Shown one piece after another: positions 1 to 6,009 of a stretch of 7,324 nucleotides of DNA (position 1 is the first letter of the stretch; every line of letters starts with the position of its first letter). Source of the stretch: an uncultured Collinsella sp. (lineage in GTDB: Bacteria > Actinomycetota > Coriobacteriia > Coriobacteriales > Coriobacteriaceae); NCBI GenBank assembly GCA_900764025.1, contig CAAFMM010000207.1, positions 1-7,324 on the forward strand, in the 5' to 3' direction. Under the pieces are notes generated by a model. The model did no database searches and was not told the DNA's origin. It was given only the letters and a program-made list of their open reading frames with translations. A program made the position numbers and the translations under genes.

Positions 1-283
1 CCGCCTGTCGAGCCTGCTCGGGGGCGTAGACGCCGAAGTAGTAGCCGGCACCGCCGCCCGCAGCGAGCAATGCGATCACGACGGCCGCGATCGCGAGGGG
101 CCTCTTTGAGCGCTTGGCCTTCGCCGGCGCCGGTGCCGTCGACTGCGCCTCGGCTGCCGGGGCGGGTTGATAGTCGCCCTGCGATTCGGCCGGGGCTTCA
201 TATTCGGCGGCAATGGGCTCGCCGCACACGGGGCAGAACCTGGTCCCGTCCTCGACCTTCGACCCGCAATTTCGGCAGAACAT
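1..283 (-). CDS. Zinc-ribbon, single-pass membrane protein (3' end cut by window)
   Basis: Reading the minus strand from an ATG at 283-281 gives 94 open codons running off the left edge. Residues 1-21 form a zinc ribbon with two CxxC knuckles, Cys3/Cys6 and Cys17/Cys20, the latter inside FCPVCG. Residues 22-57 are an Ala/Pro/Glu-rich, probably disordered linker. A basic patch (KAKRSKR, 55-61) precedes one membrane span at about 62-86, ending in GYYFGVYAPE. By the positive-inside rule the ribbon is cytoplasmic and the missing C-terminal part is extracytoplasmic. The start is supported by a GGGGAG ribosome site seven bases upstream. Proteins with a short N-terminal zinc ribbon, a low-complexity linker and one span are common in Coriobacteriia and Firmicutes, and their outer domains vary, so the function cannot be assigned from this part. 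It is transcribed away from the iron gene. Confidence 0.82.
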   Translation of the reverse strand, partial: MFCRNCGSKVEDGTRFCPVCGEPIAAEYEAPAESQGDYQPAPAAEAQSTAPAPAKAKRSKRPLAIAAVVIALLAAGGGAGYYFGVYAPEQARQA

Positions 284-303
284 GTGCAGACTCCCCTCGA
301 TTG

Positions 304-326
304 GTGCCCGCGCGAATACCGGGCAC
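304..326. repeat. Small inverted repeat upstream of the zinc-ribbon gene
   Basis: GTGCCCG at 304-310 is exactly complementary to CGGGCAC at 320-326, with a nine-base loop. It sits about 20 bases upstream of the minus-strand ATG and just ahead of that gene's ribosome site. It could be a leader hairpin or an operator. A 7-bp arm in G+C-rich DNA may also be chance. Confidence 0.4.
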
Positions 327-368
327 ATCCTCATCCGCCTCTATCCTATGCGCGGACTTGCGCCCTTT

Positions 369-616
369 GTTGCGCAACATTGCCGGGCTCTCGTCCGGGA
401 AAGCCGTATCCCGTTCCGAGCGCCGATTCCGGGATGCGCTTTCCGCTATAGACCTCAACCGGAAAGCGCATCCCGTTTTGACGCTTCAGAGTGGGACGCA
501 GTTTCCCCGAGGGGCCCCATCGGGAAATCGGAGACCGGAATTCGCCTGAGTAGTGGGATACAGTTTCCGCAGCAGGCCCGTCTGGGAAACCACGGCCCAG
601 AATTCCCCTTGCACCA
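369..616. repeat. Degenerate tandem array with 62-bp period, about four units
   Basis: Units begin near 369, 431, 493 and 555. The last three open with the same box, GGGAYRCRSTTTCC: GGGATGCGCTTTCC at 431, GGGACGCAGTTTCC at 493 and GGGATACAGTTTCC at 555. A GGAAA or GGGAAA block lies about 30 bases into every unit, at 398-402, 461-465, 522-527 and 584-589. A GAATTC block ends the third and fourth units (538-543 and 600-605, again 62 apart). Comparing units three and four without gaps, I count 37 identities in the first 55 positions. The first unit is the most degraded and needs a one-base shift. TTTCC followed by GGAAA makes each unit self-complementary, so each can fold into a hairpin. Since 62 is not a multiple of three, the repeat is unlikely to be coding. 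It resembles a REP/MITE-like intergenic element, but I recognise no named family. Confidence 0.72.
430..475. repeat. Perfect 16-bp stem-loop within the repeat array
   Basis: CGGGATGCGCTTTCCG at 430-445 is the exact reverse complement of CGGAAAGCGCATCCCG at 460-475, with a 14-base loop between. The next bases are TTTTG, so on the plus strand it has the shape of an intrinsic terminator. No plus-strand gene lies upstream to be terminated. I therefore read it as the best-preserved palindromic unit of the array, though blocking read-through into feoAB is possible. Confidence 0.75.
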
Positions 617-625
617 ATCTGTCGA

Positions 626-655
626 TTGAACATCGTTGCATGTTCGCGCTATCAT
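626..655 (+). promoter_or_regulatory. Candidate sigma70-type promoter of feoAB
   Basis: TTGAAC at 626-631 (four of six consensus bases) and TATCAT at 650-655 (five of six) are separated by 18 bases. This predicts transcription starting near 662, just before the paired GGTTAGCC words and about 80 bases ahead of the GTG start. The match is reasonable but rests on inspection alone. Confidence 0.5.
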
Positions 656-668
656 GCATGGTTAAATT

Positions 669-698
669 GGTTAGCCTTGGCAAACGGTTAGCCAAGGT
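669..698 (+). promoter_or_regulatory. Candidate metal-repressor operator: paired GGTTAGCC words
   Basis: GGTTAGCC occurs at 669-676 and again at 686-693, 17 bp apart. The first copy continues as GGTTAGCCT, matching the left nine bases of the DtxR/IdeR core GGTTAGSCTAACC, but the right half diverges. Overlapping this, CCTTGGC (675-681) and GCCAAGG (691-697) form a 7-bp inverted repeat. The element sits at the predicted transcription start, where a repressor would block initiation. An iron-responsive DtxR-family repressor is the natural candidate for an iron importer. A Fur box (GATAATGATWATCATTATC type) is not seen. Confidence 0.48.
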
Positions 699-743
699 AA
701 ACAAAATGCAACGCCCTGTGGGCGCCGGGGGAGGAACACGGAC

Positions 744-3104
744 GTGAGGCTCGATACACTCGAGATTGGAAAGGACGCCGTCGTCGCATCGGTGACATCG
801 GACGACCAGGCACTCCGACAGCATATTTTGGACATGGGCCTAACGCCGGGCACCGAAGTCACCATGATGAAGTACGCCCCCATGGGCGACCCGCTCGAGA
901 TCCGCCTGCGTGGCTACGAGTTGACACTGCGTAAGGACGATGCCGCTCGCATCGAGCTCGTGGGTATTCACGACACCGATACAGGTCCGCGCGCTAACGC
1001 CGCAATCGGCACGACGGAGCATCCGGCCCTGGGCGAGGGGACGTATTCGCCCCGTGCGGCAAAAACGGCCGTGCCCGAGGGCGCACCGCTGCATTTTGCC
1101 CTTGCCGGTAACCAAAACTGCGGCAAGACCACGCTGTTCAACCAGCTGACGGGCTCCAACCAGCACGTCGGTAACTTTCCCGGCGTGACTGTCGACCGCA
1201 AAGATGGCACCATCCGTAATCATCCCGAGGCGAGCGTTACCGACCTGCCTGGCATTTACTCCCTGTCGCCGTACACAGGCGAAGAGGTCGTGAGCCGTCA
1301 GTTCATCCTCGACGAGCGCCCGGACGCCATCATCGACATCATTGACGCCACCAACATTGAGCGCAATCTGTACCTGACGCTGCAGCTTATGGAGCTCGAC
1401 CGCCCCATGGTCATCGCGCTCAACATGATGGACGAGGTGACGGCCAACGGCGGCGCCGTGGACGTCAACCTGCTCGAGAGCCTGTTGGGCGTGCCTGTTG
1501 TCCCCATTAGCGCTGCCCGCAACGAGGGCATCGGCGAGCTGGTGGATCATGCCTTGCACGTGGCGCGGTTCCGCGAGCGCCCCGGTCGCCTGGACTTTTG
1601 CGCACCCGATGGTCCAGACGGCGGTGCGCTGCATCGCTGCATCCACGGCATCGCCAACCTTATCGAGGACCATGCCGCGACGGCGCACATTCCCGTGCGT
1701 TTTGCGGCGACCAAGCTGGTTGAGGGCGACGAGCTGGTAACCGAGGCGCTTCATCTGGATCGCAACGAGCTCGACGCTATCGAGCACATCATTACCCAGA
1801 TGGAGGGCGAGGCCGGCACCGACCGCCTGTCCGCGCTGGCCGATATGCGCTTTAGCTTTATCGGCGACGTGTGTGGGCGTTGCGTCGTCAAGCCGCACGA
1901 AAGCCGCGAGCACGTGCGCTCCGTCAAGATTGACCGCATCCTGACAGGTCGTTACACAGCCATTCCGGCGTTTCTGGTGATCATGGGCCTCGTCTTTTGG
2001 CTGACGTTTGGCGTGATCGGCGCGGCGTTGCAGGGGCTCATGGAGGACGGTATCGCTGCCATCATCGCCTCGGCCGATGCGGGCCTCCAGGCGTTCGGTA
2101 CCAACGATGTGGTGCGCTCGCTGGCTGTCGACGGCGTGCTTACGGGCGTGGGCAGCGTGCTGACCTTCCTGCCGATTATCGTCGTGCTCTTCTTGTTCCT
2201 CTCCATTCTGGAAGACTCCGGATACATGGCGCGCGTGGCCTTTGTCATGGATAAGGTGCTGCGTCGCTTTGGCCTGTCGGGCCGCAGCTTTGTGCCCATG
2301 CTCGTCGGTTTTGGCTGTACCGTGCCGGCTATCATGTCGACCCGTACGCTCCCATCCGAGCACGATCGCAAGATGACGGTCATGCTCACGCCGTTCATGA
2401 GCTGTTCGGCCAAGTTGCCGGTCTACGGTCTGCTGTGCGGGGCGTTTTTTCCGCAGGCGACAGTTCCCGCCATGGTCTCGCTCTATCTGATTGGCATTGC
2501 GGTCGGTTGTATCGCGGCTTTGGTGCTCAACCGCACAGCATTTAAGGGCGACCCGGTGCCGTTTATCATGGAGCTTCCCAACTACCGCCTGCCGAGCGTC
2601 AAGACGACGGTGATGCTGGCATGGGATAAGGCCAAGGACTTTATTACCAAGGCCTTTACCATTATCTTTGCCGCTACGGTGGTCATCTGGTTCCTGCAGA
2701 CGTTCGATATCCGCTTTAACGTGGTCGCCGACCAGTCGCAAAGCCTGCTTGCCGGTCTGGGTAGCATCATCGCACCGGTGTTGGCCCCGCTCGGTTTTGG
2801 CGACTGGCGCGCCTCGACGGCACTTGTCACGGGACTTATTGCCAAGGAGAGCGTCATCTCGACGCTCACGGTGCTTTTGGGCGCAACCTCTCCCGCGGCA
2901 CTGTCAGCCATGTTTTCGCCGTTTACCGCCTACGTGTTCTTGGTCTTTACGCTGCTGTACCCGCCTTGCGTTGCGTCCATCGGCGCCGTCAAGAGCGAGT
3001 TGGGCGCGCGCTATGCCGTGGCCGTATTCGCGTTTCAGGTGACGGTCGCCTGGATCGTGGCGTTTGTCGTGCATTCGGCGGGCATATTGCTGGGGTTGGC
3101 TTAG
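744..3104 (+). CDS. feoB: Fused FeoA-FeoB ferrous iron transporter
   Basis: A 786-residue inner-membrane Fe(II) importer. Residues 1-75 are a complete FeoA (SH3-like) domain, recognised by MGLTPGTEVTMMKYAPMGDP and RGYELTLRKDDA. After a linker (76-114) comes the FeoB G domain: G1 GNQNCGKTT (122-130), G3 DLPG (167-170), G4 NMMD (227-230) and G5 SA (256-257). Next are a helical cytoplasmic domain (about 275-390) and the membrane part (about 403-786). The membrane part carries the two Gate regions, with GCTVPAI (524-530) and MSCSAKLPVY (552-561), then KESVI (701-705) and YPPCVASIGAVKSE (739-752). FeoA and FeoB are separate proteins in Escherichia coli, where FeoB alone is 773 residues, so this chain is short for a fusion and lacks a Cys-rich tail. 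G1 has Gln where E. coli FeoB has Pro. The GTG start is set by GGAGG at 730-734, nine bases upstream. No feoC follows. The upstream operator suggests iron repression. Confidence 0.95.
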   Translation: MRLDTLEIGKDAVVASVTSDDQALRQHILDMGLTPGTEVTMMKYAPMGDPLEIRLRGYELTLRKDDAARIELVGIHDTDTGPRANAAIGTTEHPALGEGTYSPRAAKTAVPEGAPLHFALAGNQNCGKTTLFNQLTGSNQHVGNFPGVTVDRKDGTIRNHPEASVTDLPGIYSLSPYTGEEVVSRQFILDERPDAIIDIIDATNIERNLYLTLQLMELDRPMVIALNMMDEVTANGGAVDVNLLESLLGVPVVPISAARNEGIGELVDHALHVARFRERPGRLDFCAPDGPDGGALHRCIHGIANLIEDHAATAHIPVRFAATKLVEGDELVTEALHLDRNELDAIEHIITQMEGEAGTDRLSALADMRFSFIGDVCGRCVVKPHESREHVRSVKIDRILTGRYTAIPAFLVIMGLVFWLTFGVIGAALQGLMEDGIAAIIASADAGLQAFGTNDVVRSLAVDGVLTGVGSVLTFLPIIVVLFLFLSILEDSGYMARVAFVMDKVLRRFGLSGRSFVPMLVGFGCTVPAIMSTRTLPSEHDRKMTVMLTPFMSCSAKLPVYGLLCGAFFPQATVPAMVSLYLIGIAVGCIAALVLNRTAFKGDPVPFIMELPNYRLPSVKTTVMLAWDKAKDFITKAFTIIFAATVVIWFLQTFDIRFNVVADQSQSLLAGLGSIIAPVLAPLGFGDWRASTALVTGLIAKESVISTLTVLLGATSPAALSAMFSPFTAYVFLVFTLLYPPCVASIGAVKSELGARYAVAVFAFQVTVAWIVAFVVHSAGILLGLA

Positions 3105-3106
3105 GG

Positions 3107-3129
3107 GCGCGTTGATGCTCCGCGCTTTT
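3107..3129 (+). terminator. Probable intrinsic terminator after feoAB
   Basis: GCGCG at 3107-3111 pairs with CGCGC at 3121-3125 across a nine-base loop, followed directly by TTTT (3126-3129). It begins two bases after the stop codon. The stem is short but all G:C, and the T tract is short, so efficiency is uncertain. Confidence 0.5.
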
Positions 3130-3205
3130 GGGCGAGCAACAATTCAACAAATATGAGCCAAAATACCGGTAATTGTCGGCCTGCGGGGACTGTCCTACGC
3201 TGCAG

Positions 3206-3238
3206 GTTGCCGTTCGCTGCCTATTTGCTGCCGTTTGC
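3206..3238 (+). repeat. Helically phased short direct repeats upstream of the PTS gene
   Basis: GYTGCC occurs at 3206, 3216 and 3227, spaced 10 and 11 bp. The longer word TGCCGTTYGC occurs at 3208-3217 and 3229-3238, 21 bp or two helical turns apart. This spacing places the words on one face of the DNA, as expected of an activator site, and they lie 60-90 bp upstream of the candidate promoter. The repeats are short and may be chance. Confidence 0.35.
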
Positions 3239-3293
3239 GGATTCGTAAATACTTGCAATCGTCGGTCGATTTAACCGCATTACGCGATGCCGA

Positions 3294-3322
3294 TGCACAT
3301 TTTTTGTGCCCCTTTCTACAAT
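3294..3322 (+). promoter_or_regulatory. Candidate promoter of the PTS gene
   Basis: TACAAT at 3317-3322 matches five of six -10 bases. TGCACA at 3294-3299, 17 bases upstream, matches four of six -35 bases. Transcription would begin near 3329, leaving a leader of about 90 bases. If this is right, the in-frame ATG at 3287 lies upstream of the transcript and cannot be the start of translation. Confidence 0.4.
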
Positions 3323-3418
3323 CACTTTGTGTCTATTGCCGAGCATGTCTTCCGTTTCGCCTGTGTGGGGACGTGGGGTGCAATAGTCGTTTGTAGAGGC
3401 TCATTGAGGAGGGAATTG

Positions 3419-5083
3419 ATGAAAGAAAAATTCCAATCGTTCGGAAAGGCAATGCTCGTTCCGATTACGCTCATTGCCATTTCCGGTCTCTTTTTGGGTA
3501 TCGGTAGCGTTTTTACGACCGAACTGACCCTTGTGTCCCTTGGCGTTAATTGGGACTGCTATGCCGCTTCGCCGCTCTTTACGTTCTTCTCGGTATTTAA
3601 GGGTCTCGGCGAGGTAATCATTGGAAACCTCGGTGTTTTGTTTGCTGTCGGCTGCGCCTTCTCCTTGTCTCGCAAAGAGAAGGGCTGGGCTGCCTTTTCT
3701 GCCCTTGTCTGCTATCTCACCATGCTCAAGACGGTTGAGATTCTGCTTGGAGCAGCTGGCTTGGCTGCCGACAATACAACGGTGGAAGCTCTTCAGAAGG
3801 TCGGCCTTACGTCCATTCAGGCGAGTGAGCAGTCCGCACTCTACACTACCTCGCTCGGCTTTTTTGGCTACAGCTCTGGTGTCTTTGGCGGCATTATCGT
3901 GGGCTGCCTGGTCGCCTGGATCACCGGCCGCTTTTACAAGACCAAGCTTCCAACGGCGCTGGCGTTTTTTGCGGGCAGTCGAACGGTCCCCATTGTATCG
4001 CTGGTCGCCGGTGGCATCCTGGGCGGCATTATGTACTTCGTCTGGCCCGTCATCGGTGGATGCTTCTCGGGTATTGCGACGTTCGTGAAAGGCTCCGGTC
4101 TGGTCGGTACGTTTGTCTATCGCTGGGTGCTCGAGAGCCTTGTGCCGTTTGGCTTGCATCCGTTGCTCGAGACGCCCATGTATTGGACTGAGCTTGGCGG
4201 CTCCATGGTCGTCGATGGAACGCGCGTGGTGGGCAATAGCGCCATTCAGCTTGCACAGCTTGCTTCTCCCAGCAGTGACAAGCTCTTGGTTAGGGCCTTC
4301 ATGGCTGGCTATGGCATTAACGATTACGCGTTGTTCCCGGGCATCGCCCTTGCTATGTGGTCTTGTGCCAAGCCCCAGAACCGCAAGAAGGTTGCTGGTC
4401 TTTTAATCCCCACAGTGATTTCGACTGTTTTCTTTGGCGTTACGGAGCCTATTCTCTTTACGTTCCTGTTTGCCGCCCCCTGGCTCTACTTTGGCGTTTA
4501 CGCTCCGCTTTCCGGACTGGGTGAAGTTCTCTCGGAGGCAATGGGCGTTTCGGTGTACCAGGGAAATATCAAGGACCTGATCCCATTCTTATTCCGCCCC
4601 GAGAAGCTTAATCTGCTTCCATACCTTATCCTGCTCCCCGCCTTTTTCCTGGCAGCTTTCTTCCTCTTCCGGTTCTTTATTACTAAGTTCGATATCAAGA
4701 CGCCCGGTCGAGACGATGGTGACGATATTGAGTTGATCAACAGCAGAGCCGAGTTCGAGGCAAAGGCCGCTGAGGCAAAGGGCGAGTCTGATAGCACTCC
4801 CGAGAAGGCAGTCCAGGGCCGTGCGGCCAAGGACAGCGCGCTTGCTGTTGGCATTGTCGAAGCGCTTGGTGGAGCCGACAACATTGATGATCTTGACAAC
4901 TGCATCTCACGTCTTCGCGTGATTGTCAAGGATGGTTCTAAGGTTGCAGACGACGAGGTGTTCACCAAGAATCTTGAAGCTATGGGCGTTATCCGCCTGA
5001 GCGACAAGGCAATCCAGGTCATTTACGGTCCTCGTGTCGGCGAAGTCGCTTCTGAGGTGCACGAAGTTCTCGGTGACGAGTAA
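3419..5083 (+). CDS. PTS sugar transporter EIICB, alpha-glucoside/maltose type
   Basis: A 554-residue membrane permease that imports a sugar and phosphorylates it at carbon 6. The EIIC domain spans about 1-425. It has many hydrophobic spans, a GLH loop motif (FGLHPLLETP, 244-253), the run KKVAGLLIP (323-331), and GVTEPILFTF (340-349), in which Glu343 matches the sugar-contacting Glu of the glucose superfamily. A charged linker (about 426-470) joins the EIIB domain (about 472-554). Its DNCISRLRV motif (493-501) places the phosphorylated cysteine at Cys495. C-then-B order fits the glucose/maltose/alpha-glucoside branch (GlvC, MalB, MalX) and argues against beta-glucoside BglF (B-C-A). There is no EIIA domain, so one must act in trans. 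The start was moved from the in-frame ATG at 3287 to 3419, because GAGGAGGG at 3406-3413 sits at ideal spacing and the family N-terminus (MKxKxQxFGxAM) begins there. Versus my memory of relatives, GLHH is GLHP and EPIEF is EPILF. Confidence 0.88.
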   Translation: MKEKFQSFGKAMLVPITLIAISGLFLGIGSVFTTELTLVSLGVNWDCYAASPLFTFFSVFKGLGEVIIGNLGVLFAVGCAFSLSRKEKGWAAFSALVCYLTMLKTVEILLGAAGLAADNTTVEALQKVGLTSIQASEQSALYTTSLGFFGYSSGVFGGIIVGCLVAWITGRFYKTKLPTALAFFAGSRTVPIVSLVAGGILGGIMYFVWPVIGGCFSGIATFVKGSGLVGTFVYRWVLESLVPFGLHPLLETPMYWTELGGSMVVDGTRVVGNSAIQLAQLASPSSDKLLVRAFMAGYGINDYALFPGIALAMWSCAKPQNRKKVAGLLIPTVISTVFFGVTEPILFTFLFAAPWLYFGVYAPLSGLGEVLSEAMGVSVYQGNIKDLIPFLFRPEKLNLLPYLILLPAFFLAAFFLFRFFITKFDIKTPGRDDGDDIELINSRAEFEAKAAEAKGESDSTPEKAVQGRAAKDSALAVGIVEALGGADNIDDLDNCISRLRVIVKDGSKVADDEVFTKNLEAMGVIRLSDKAIQVIYGPRVGEVASEVHEVLGDE

Positions 5084-5101
5084 AACGCGCAAGTGGTTTT
5101 C

Positions 5102-5118
5102 AATTGCATAGCGCAATT
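5102..5118. repeat. Small hairpin after the PTS stop codon
   Basis: AATTGC at 5102-5107 pairs with GCAATT at 5113-5118 over a five-base loop. It lies between the convergent PTS and RpiR genes. A TTTTC run precedes it, but no T tract follows, so it is not a standard terminator on the plus strand. It may stabilise the 3' end of either transcript. Confidence 0.4.
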
Positions 5119-5122
5119 ACAG

Positions 5123-5170
5123 GGCTTGGCTTCCTATCGCATGATTTAGGGGGCCAGGCCTTCTTGTTTT
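5123..5170 (+). terminator. Possible terminator of the PTS gene, overlapping the regulator's 3' end
   Basis: GGCTTGGC at 5123-5130 pairs with GCCAGGCC at 5153-5160, eight pairs including one G:U, over a 22-base loop. TTCTTGTTTT (5161-5170) follows. The right arm and T tract lie inside the last codons of the minus-strand RpiR gene. The long loop lowers confidence. Confidence 0.4.
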
Positions 5171-5898
5171 AGATTGTCAAGGCAGATACTCAATAGTTCT
5201 TCGAATGCGAGAATACAACTTCCGGTAAAGCAGTTAGGCTTAACGTTCTTAAGATCCATTGGGTGATCGTCATGTATCGTAAAGATCGCGTCTGCCGTCT
5301 TGGCGAGCTCGCTGTCTTCGTTGCCGGTAAACGCGAGGGTCGTAATGCCCGCGTCGTGGCATGCCCTTGCGGTTTCCAGGATGGCTTCTGTCTGGCCCGA
5401 TTTGGATATGAGCATCATGCAGCTGAGCGTATTTCGGTTGGATTCGACAAACTGATCGGTTTCTAGGAAGTCCTGTATGACGGCCAAAAAGCCAAGTCCA
5501 ACGAGCTTAGTCGCCATGTACTGCGCAACGATGCGTGAGAAGCCCTCTCCGTTTACTCCGATCATTCTGTTGCGATGCAGTGCGGCGATGAATACGTCTA
5601 CATCTCCGGTGTGACATACGAAGTGGACGCTACTGTCTTTGAGTGATTGATTCATTTCGCGGGAGACATGCTGAAGGTGCTTGAGATCGTACATCATTTC
5701 GCGGTAGCCACGGTAGCCGAGCTTTTTCGAAAGCCTGATGACTGTCGTCATGCTGGTAAAGCATGCCATGGCGACGGGTTTTATGCCAATATCATCGAGG
5801 GTGTCGATATTGTTGAGTAGGTATTCGAGTACGCTTTGCTCGGTTTCGGATAGCTTTGCGGCTGAGTAGAGCTTGGAAATCTGCTTTTTATCAACCAT
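5146..5898 (-). CDS. RpiR/MurR-family transcriptional regulator
   Basis: A 250-residue DNA-binding regulator. The N-terminal helix-turn-helix domain (about 1-77) carries the family pattern around SMTTVIRLSKKLGYRGYREM (49-68), where the recognition helix and the GYxGYxEM stretch are seen. The C-terminal SIS (sugar isomerase) domain covers about 105-240. It contains GVNGEGFSRIVAQYM (114-128) and the phosphosugar loop ISKSGQTEAILE (164-175), followed by LAFTGNEDSELAKTAD (188-203). Such proteins sense a sugar phosphate and repress or activate catabolic genes. The start at 5898 is fixed by AGGAAG (complement of 5904-5909) five bases upstream. The longer frame to 6204 would overlap the GH4 gene and lacks family similarity before this Met. 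It lies between, and opposite to, the PTS and GH4 genes, so its likely targets are both of them and itself. GlvR of the Bacillus subtilis maltose operon is a same-family activator. Whether this one activates or represses cannot be read here. Confidence 0.9.
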   Translation of the reverse strand: MVDKKQISKLYSAAKLSETEQSVLEYLLNNIDTLDDIGIKPVAMACFTSMTTVIRLSKKLGYRGYREMMYDLKHLQHVSREMNQSLKDSSVHFVCHTGDVDVFIAALHRNRMIGVNGEGFSRIVAQYMATKLVGLGFLAVIQDFLETDQFVESNRNTLSCMMLISKSGQTEAILETARACHDAGITTLAFTGNEDSELAKTADAIFTIHDDHPMDLKNVKPNCFTGSCILAFEELLSICLDNLKQEGLAP

Positions 5899-5926
5899 CG
5901 GTGCTTCCTTCCCGCCGGACGTGTGT

Positions 5927-6001
5927 GGCCGCTTCCGTTGCGTAAATAATAACTCCTTGGGGAATTCCTTTCCCGCCTTGCAACCGGGGTGGGAAGCGGC
6001 C
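5927..6001. repeat. Concentric inverted repeats in the divergent spacer
   Basis: GGCCGCTTCC at 5927-5936 is the exact reverse complement of GGAAGCGGCC at 5992-6001, 55 bases apart. Their shared centre (about 5964) falls on the palindrome GGAATTCC at 5961-5968. This two-fold symmetric layout could seat a multimeric regulator or form a long-range hairpin. It is seen directly; the role is inferred. Confidence 0.5.
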
Positions 6002-6009
6002 CTCCATGC

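Larger units (their letters stand above)
284..743. other. 460-bp intergenic region with repeats and feoAB control elements
   Basis: I find no convincing gene here. Open frames on both strands cross the repeat array, lack ribosome sites and resemble no family I know. From left to right the stretch holds: a 7-bp inverted repeat (304-310 with 320-326) just upstream of the zinc-ribbon gene; a perfect 12-bp palindrome TGTTGCGCAACA (368-379); the 62-bp-period array (369-616); and the feoAB promoter, operator candidate and leader (626-743). The array could also lie in the 5' leader of the minus-strand zinc-ribbon gene, because no clear minus-strand promoter is visible between them. Confidence 0.7.
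3105..3418. other. 314-bp intergenic region between feoAB and the PTS gene
   Basis: No gene is supported here. Minus-strand open frames overlap the feoB end and lack a ribosome site. The region holds a likely feoAB terminator (3107-3129), a TACCGGTA palindrome (3164-3171), spaced GYTGCC words (3206-3232), the words CGTAAATA (3244-3251) and TTGCAA (3253-3258) that also occur upstream of the GH4 gene, a candidate promoter (3294-3322) and a leader of about 90 bases. I see no riboswitch or known RNA. Confidence 0.65.

Noticed and set aside
430..480. Intrinsic terminator call for the 16-bp hairpin with TTTT
   Set aside because: No plus-strand gene lies upstream, and the hairpin keeps step with the 62-bp repeats, so it is listed as a repeat.
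398..606. CRISPR array
   Set aside because: The period is regular, but conservation is scattered through each unit in short boxes. There is no constant repeat with variable spacers, and no cas gene is present.
213..629. 138-codon plus-strand open frame across the intergenic repeats
   Set aside because: It spans the 62-bp array whose period is not a multiple of three, has no ribosome site, overlaps the zinc-ribbon gene antisense, and resembles no family. G+C-rich DNA gives such frames by chance.
661..743. Riboswitch in the feoAB leader
   Set aside because: The leader is only about 80 bases and its only structure is the 7-bp repeat attributed to the operator. No metal-riboswitch core was recognised.
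840..2741. 633-codon minus-strand open frame inside feoB
   Set aside because: It is antisense to a gene with unmistakable FeoA/FeoB motifs. Its His/Arg/Asp-rich composition is typical of the complement of G+C-rich codons.
2989..3258. 89-codon minus-strand open frame over the feoB end and spacer
   Set aside because: It is antisense to the conserved FeoB C-terminus, with no ribosome site and a low-complexity composition.
3287..3418. 44-residue N-terminal extension of the PTS protein from the ATG at 3287
   Set aside because: No ribosome site precedes 3287, the candidate promoter lies downstream of it, and the family N-terminus starts at 3419 behind a strong GAGGAGGG.
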